Of a DNA stretch of 5,500 nucleotides, positions 5,302-5,500 are shown piece after piece (the first letter of the stretch is position 1; the number at the start of each line of letters is the position of its first letter). Source of the DNA: Planctomycetota bacterium (GTDB lineage Bacteria > Planctomycetota > Planctomycetia > Pirellulales > Pirellulaceae); contig JAPLNJ010000739.1 in assembly GCA_026692885.1 (NCBI GenBank), forward strand, positions 1 to 5,500, written 5' to 3'. The notes beneath the pieces are model-generated. The model was not told the DNA's origin and searched no databases. It saw nothing but the letters and a program-made list of their open reading frames with translations. The position numbers and the translations under genes are program-made.

Positions 5302-5500
5302 ATGGGGTTTTACGGTTTCGCAGAGACGGACCGCCAGCTGGGGTCAGACGTACAGATTTCAGTTTTCGCGGGCTGACGGCTTTTTCTGGGCTTGAGCACA
5401 CGCCCGCGAAAACTGAAATCTGTACGTCTGACCCCTTGTCTCACGCCCCGTCTCTACTGAACCGTTAAGTCTCATGCTTTGCGCGCAAGGGCCAAACTAT
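5302..5500 (+). repeat. Palindromic repeat element, copy B (runs to window end)
   Basis: Bases 5331-5500 match 251-420 without gaps at 156 of 170 positions. This copy is the more intact one. Besides the perfect inner stem it keeps outer arms at 5302-5329 and 5448-5475 that are reverse complements at 21 of 28 positions, so almost the whole element is one nested palindrome. The tail after the outer arm (5476-5500) is also shared with copies A and C, which shows the element is larger than the hairpin and may continue past the window. No encoded protein is supported. Confidence 0.8.
5340..5435. repeat. Perfect 34-bp inner inverted repeat of copy B
   Basis: Left arm 5340-5373 and right arm 5402-5435 are exact reverse complements over 34 bases, around a 28-base loop (5374-5401). 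It begins ggggtcagacgtacag and ends ctgtacgtctgacccc. The loop differs from that of copy A at 6 of 28 positions, while the two arms together differ at only 2 of 68. Confidence 0.9.

Overview
The window looks like a stretch of a high-GC bacterial chromosome, most likely a planctomycete (Pirellulales-like) or a close relative in the PVC group. This is an inference. It rests on a Tat-exported Gfo/Idh/MocA oxidoreductase of the type those genomes carry in many copies, a secreted HEAT-repeat protein next to it, and long intergenic spacers filled with palindromes. No rRNA, tRNA or phylogenetic marker gene is present to confirm it.

Layout. Bases 1-711 hold no gene I can support. They carry a decayed repeat copy (about 27-97), an unrelated perfect 26-bp inverted repeat (137-198), a full repeat copy with a long stem (251-420), two smaller hairpins (460-494, 504-519) and a short dyad just before the first ribosome binding site (672-686). 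Three genes follow, all on the + strand: a Tat-signal Gfo/Idh/MocA oxidoreductase (712-1995), a secreted all-helical HEAT-repeat protein (2183-4159) and a ten-helix DMT-superfamily exporter resembling YddG (4185-5156). The 187-bp gap between the first two genes holds an imperfect 27-bp inverted repeat (2047-2122). The second and third genes are 25 bp apart and probably share a transcript. Bases 5157-5500 are again non-coding: a weak GC-rich stem, then another copy of the 170-bp repeat, which runs to the end of the window.

How the parts fit. The oxidoreductase and HEAT protein both carry export signals, so both should act outside the cytoplasm, where planctomycetes process sugars and polysaccharides. 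The exporter belongs to the aromatic amino acid exporter branch of the DMT superfamily and has no obvious functional link to the other two. I see no convincing new multi-gene system. The most notable structure is the repeat family: a nested palindrome (34-bp inner arms, about 28-bp outer arms) plus a conserved tail, present as 92% identical direct copies flanking the three-gene block exactly 5080 bp apart, with a third eroded copy upstream. It looks like a non-autonomous, hairpin-forming (REP/MITE-type) element whose arms are better conserved than its loop.
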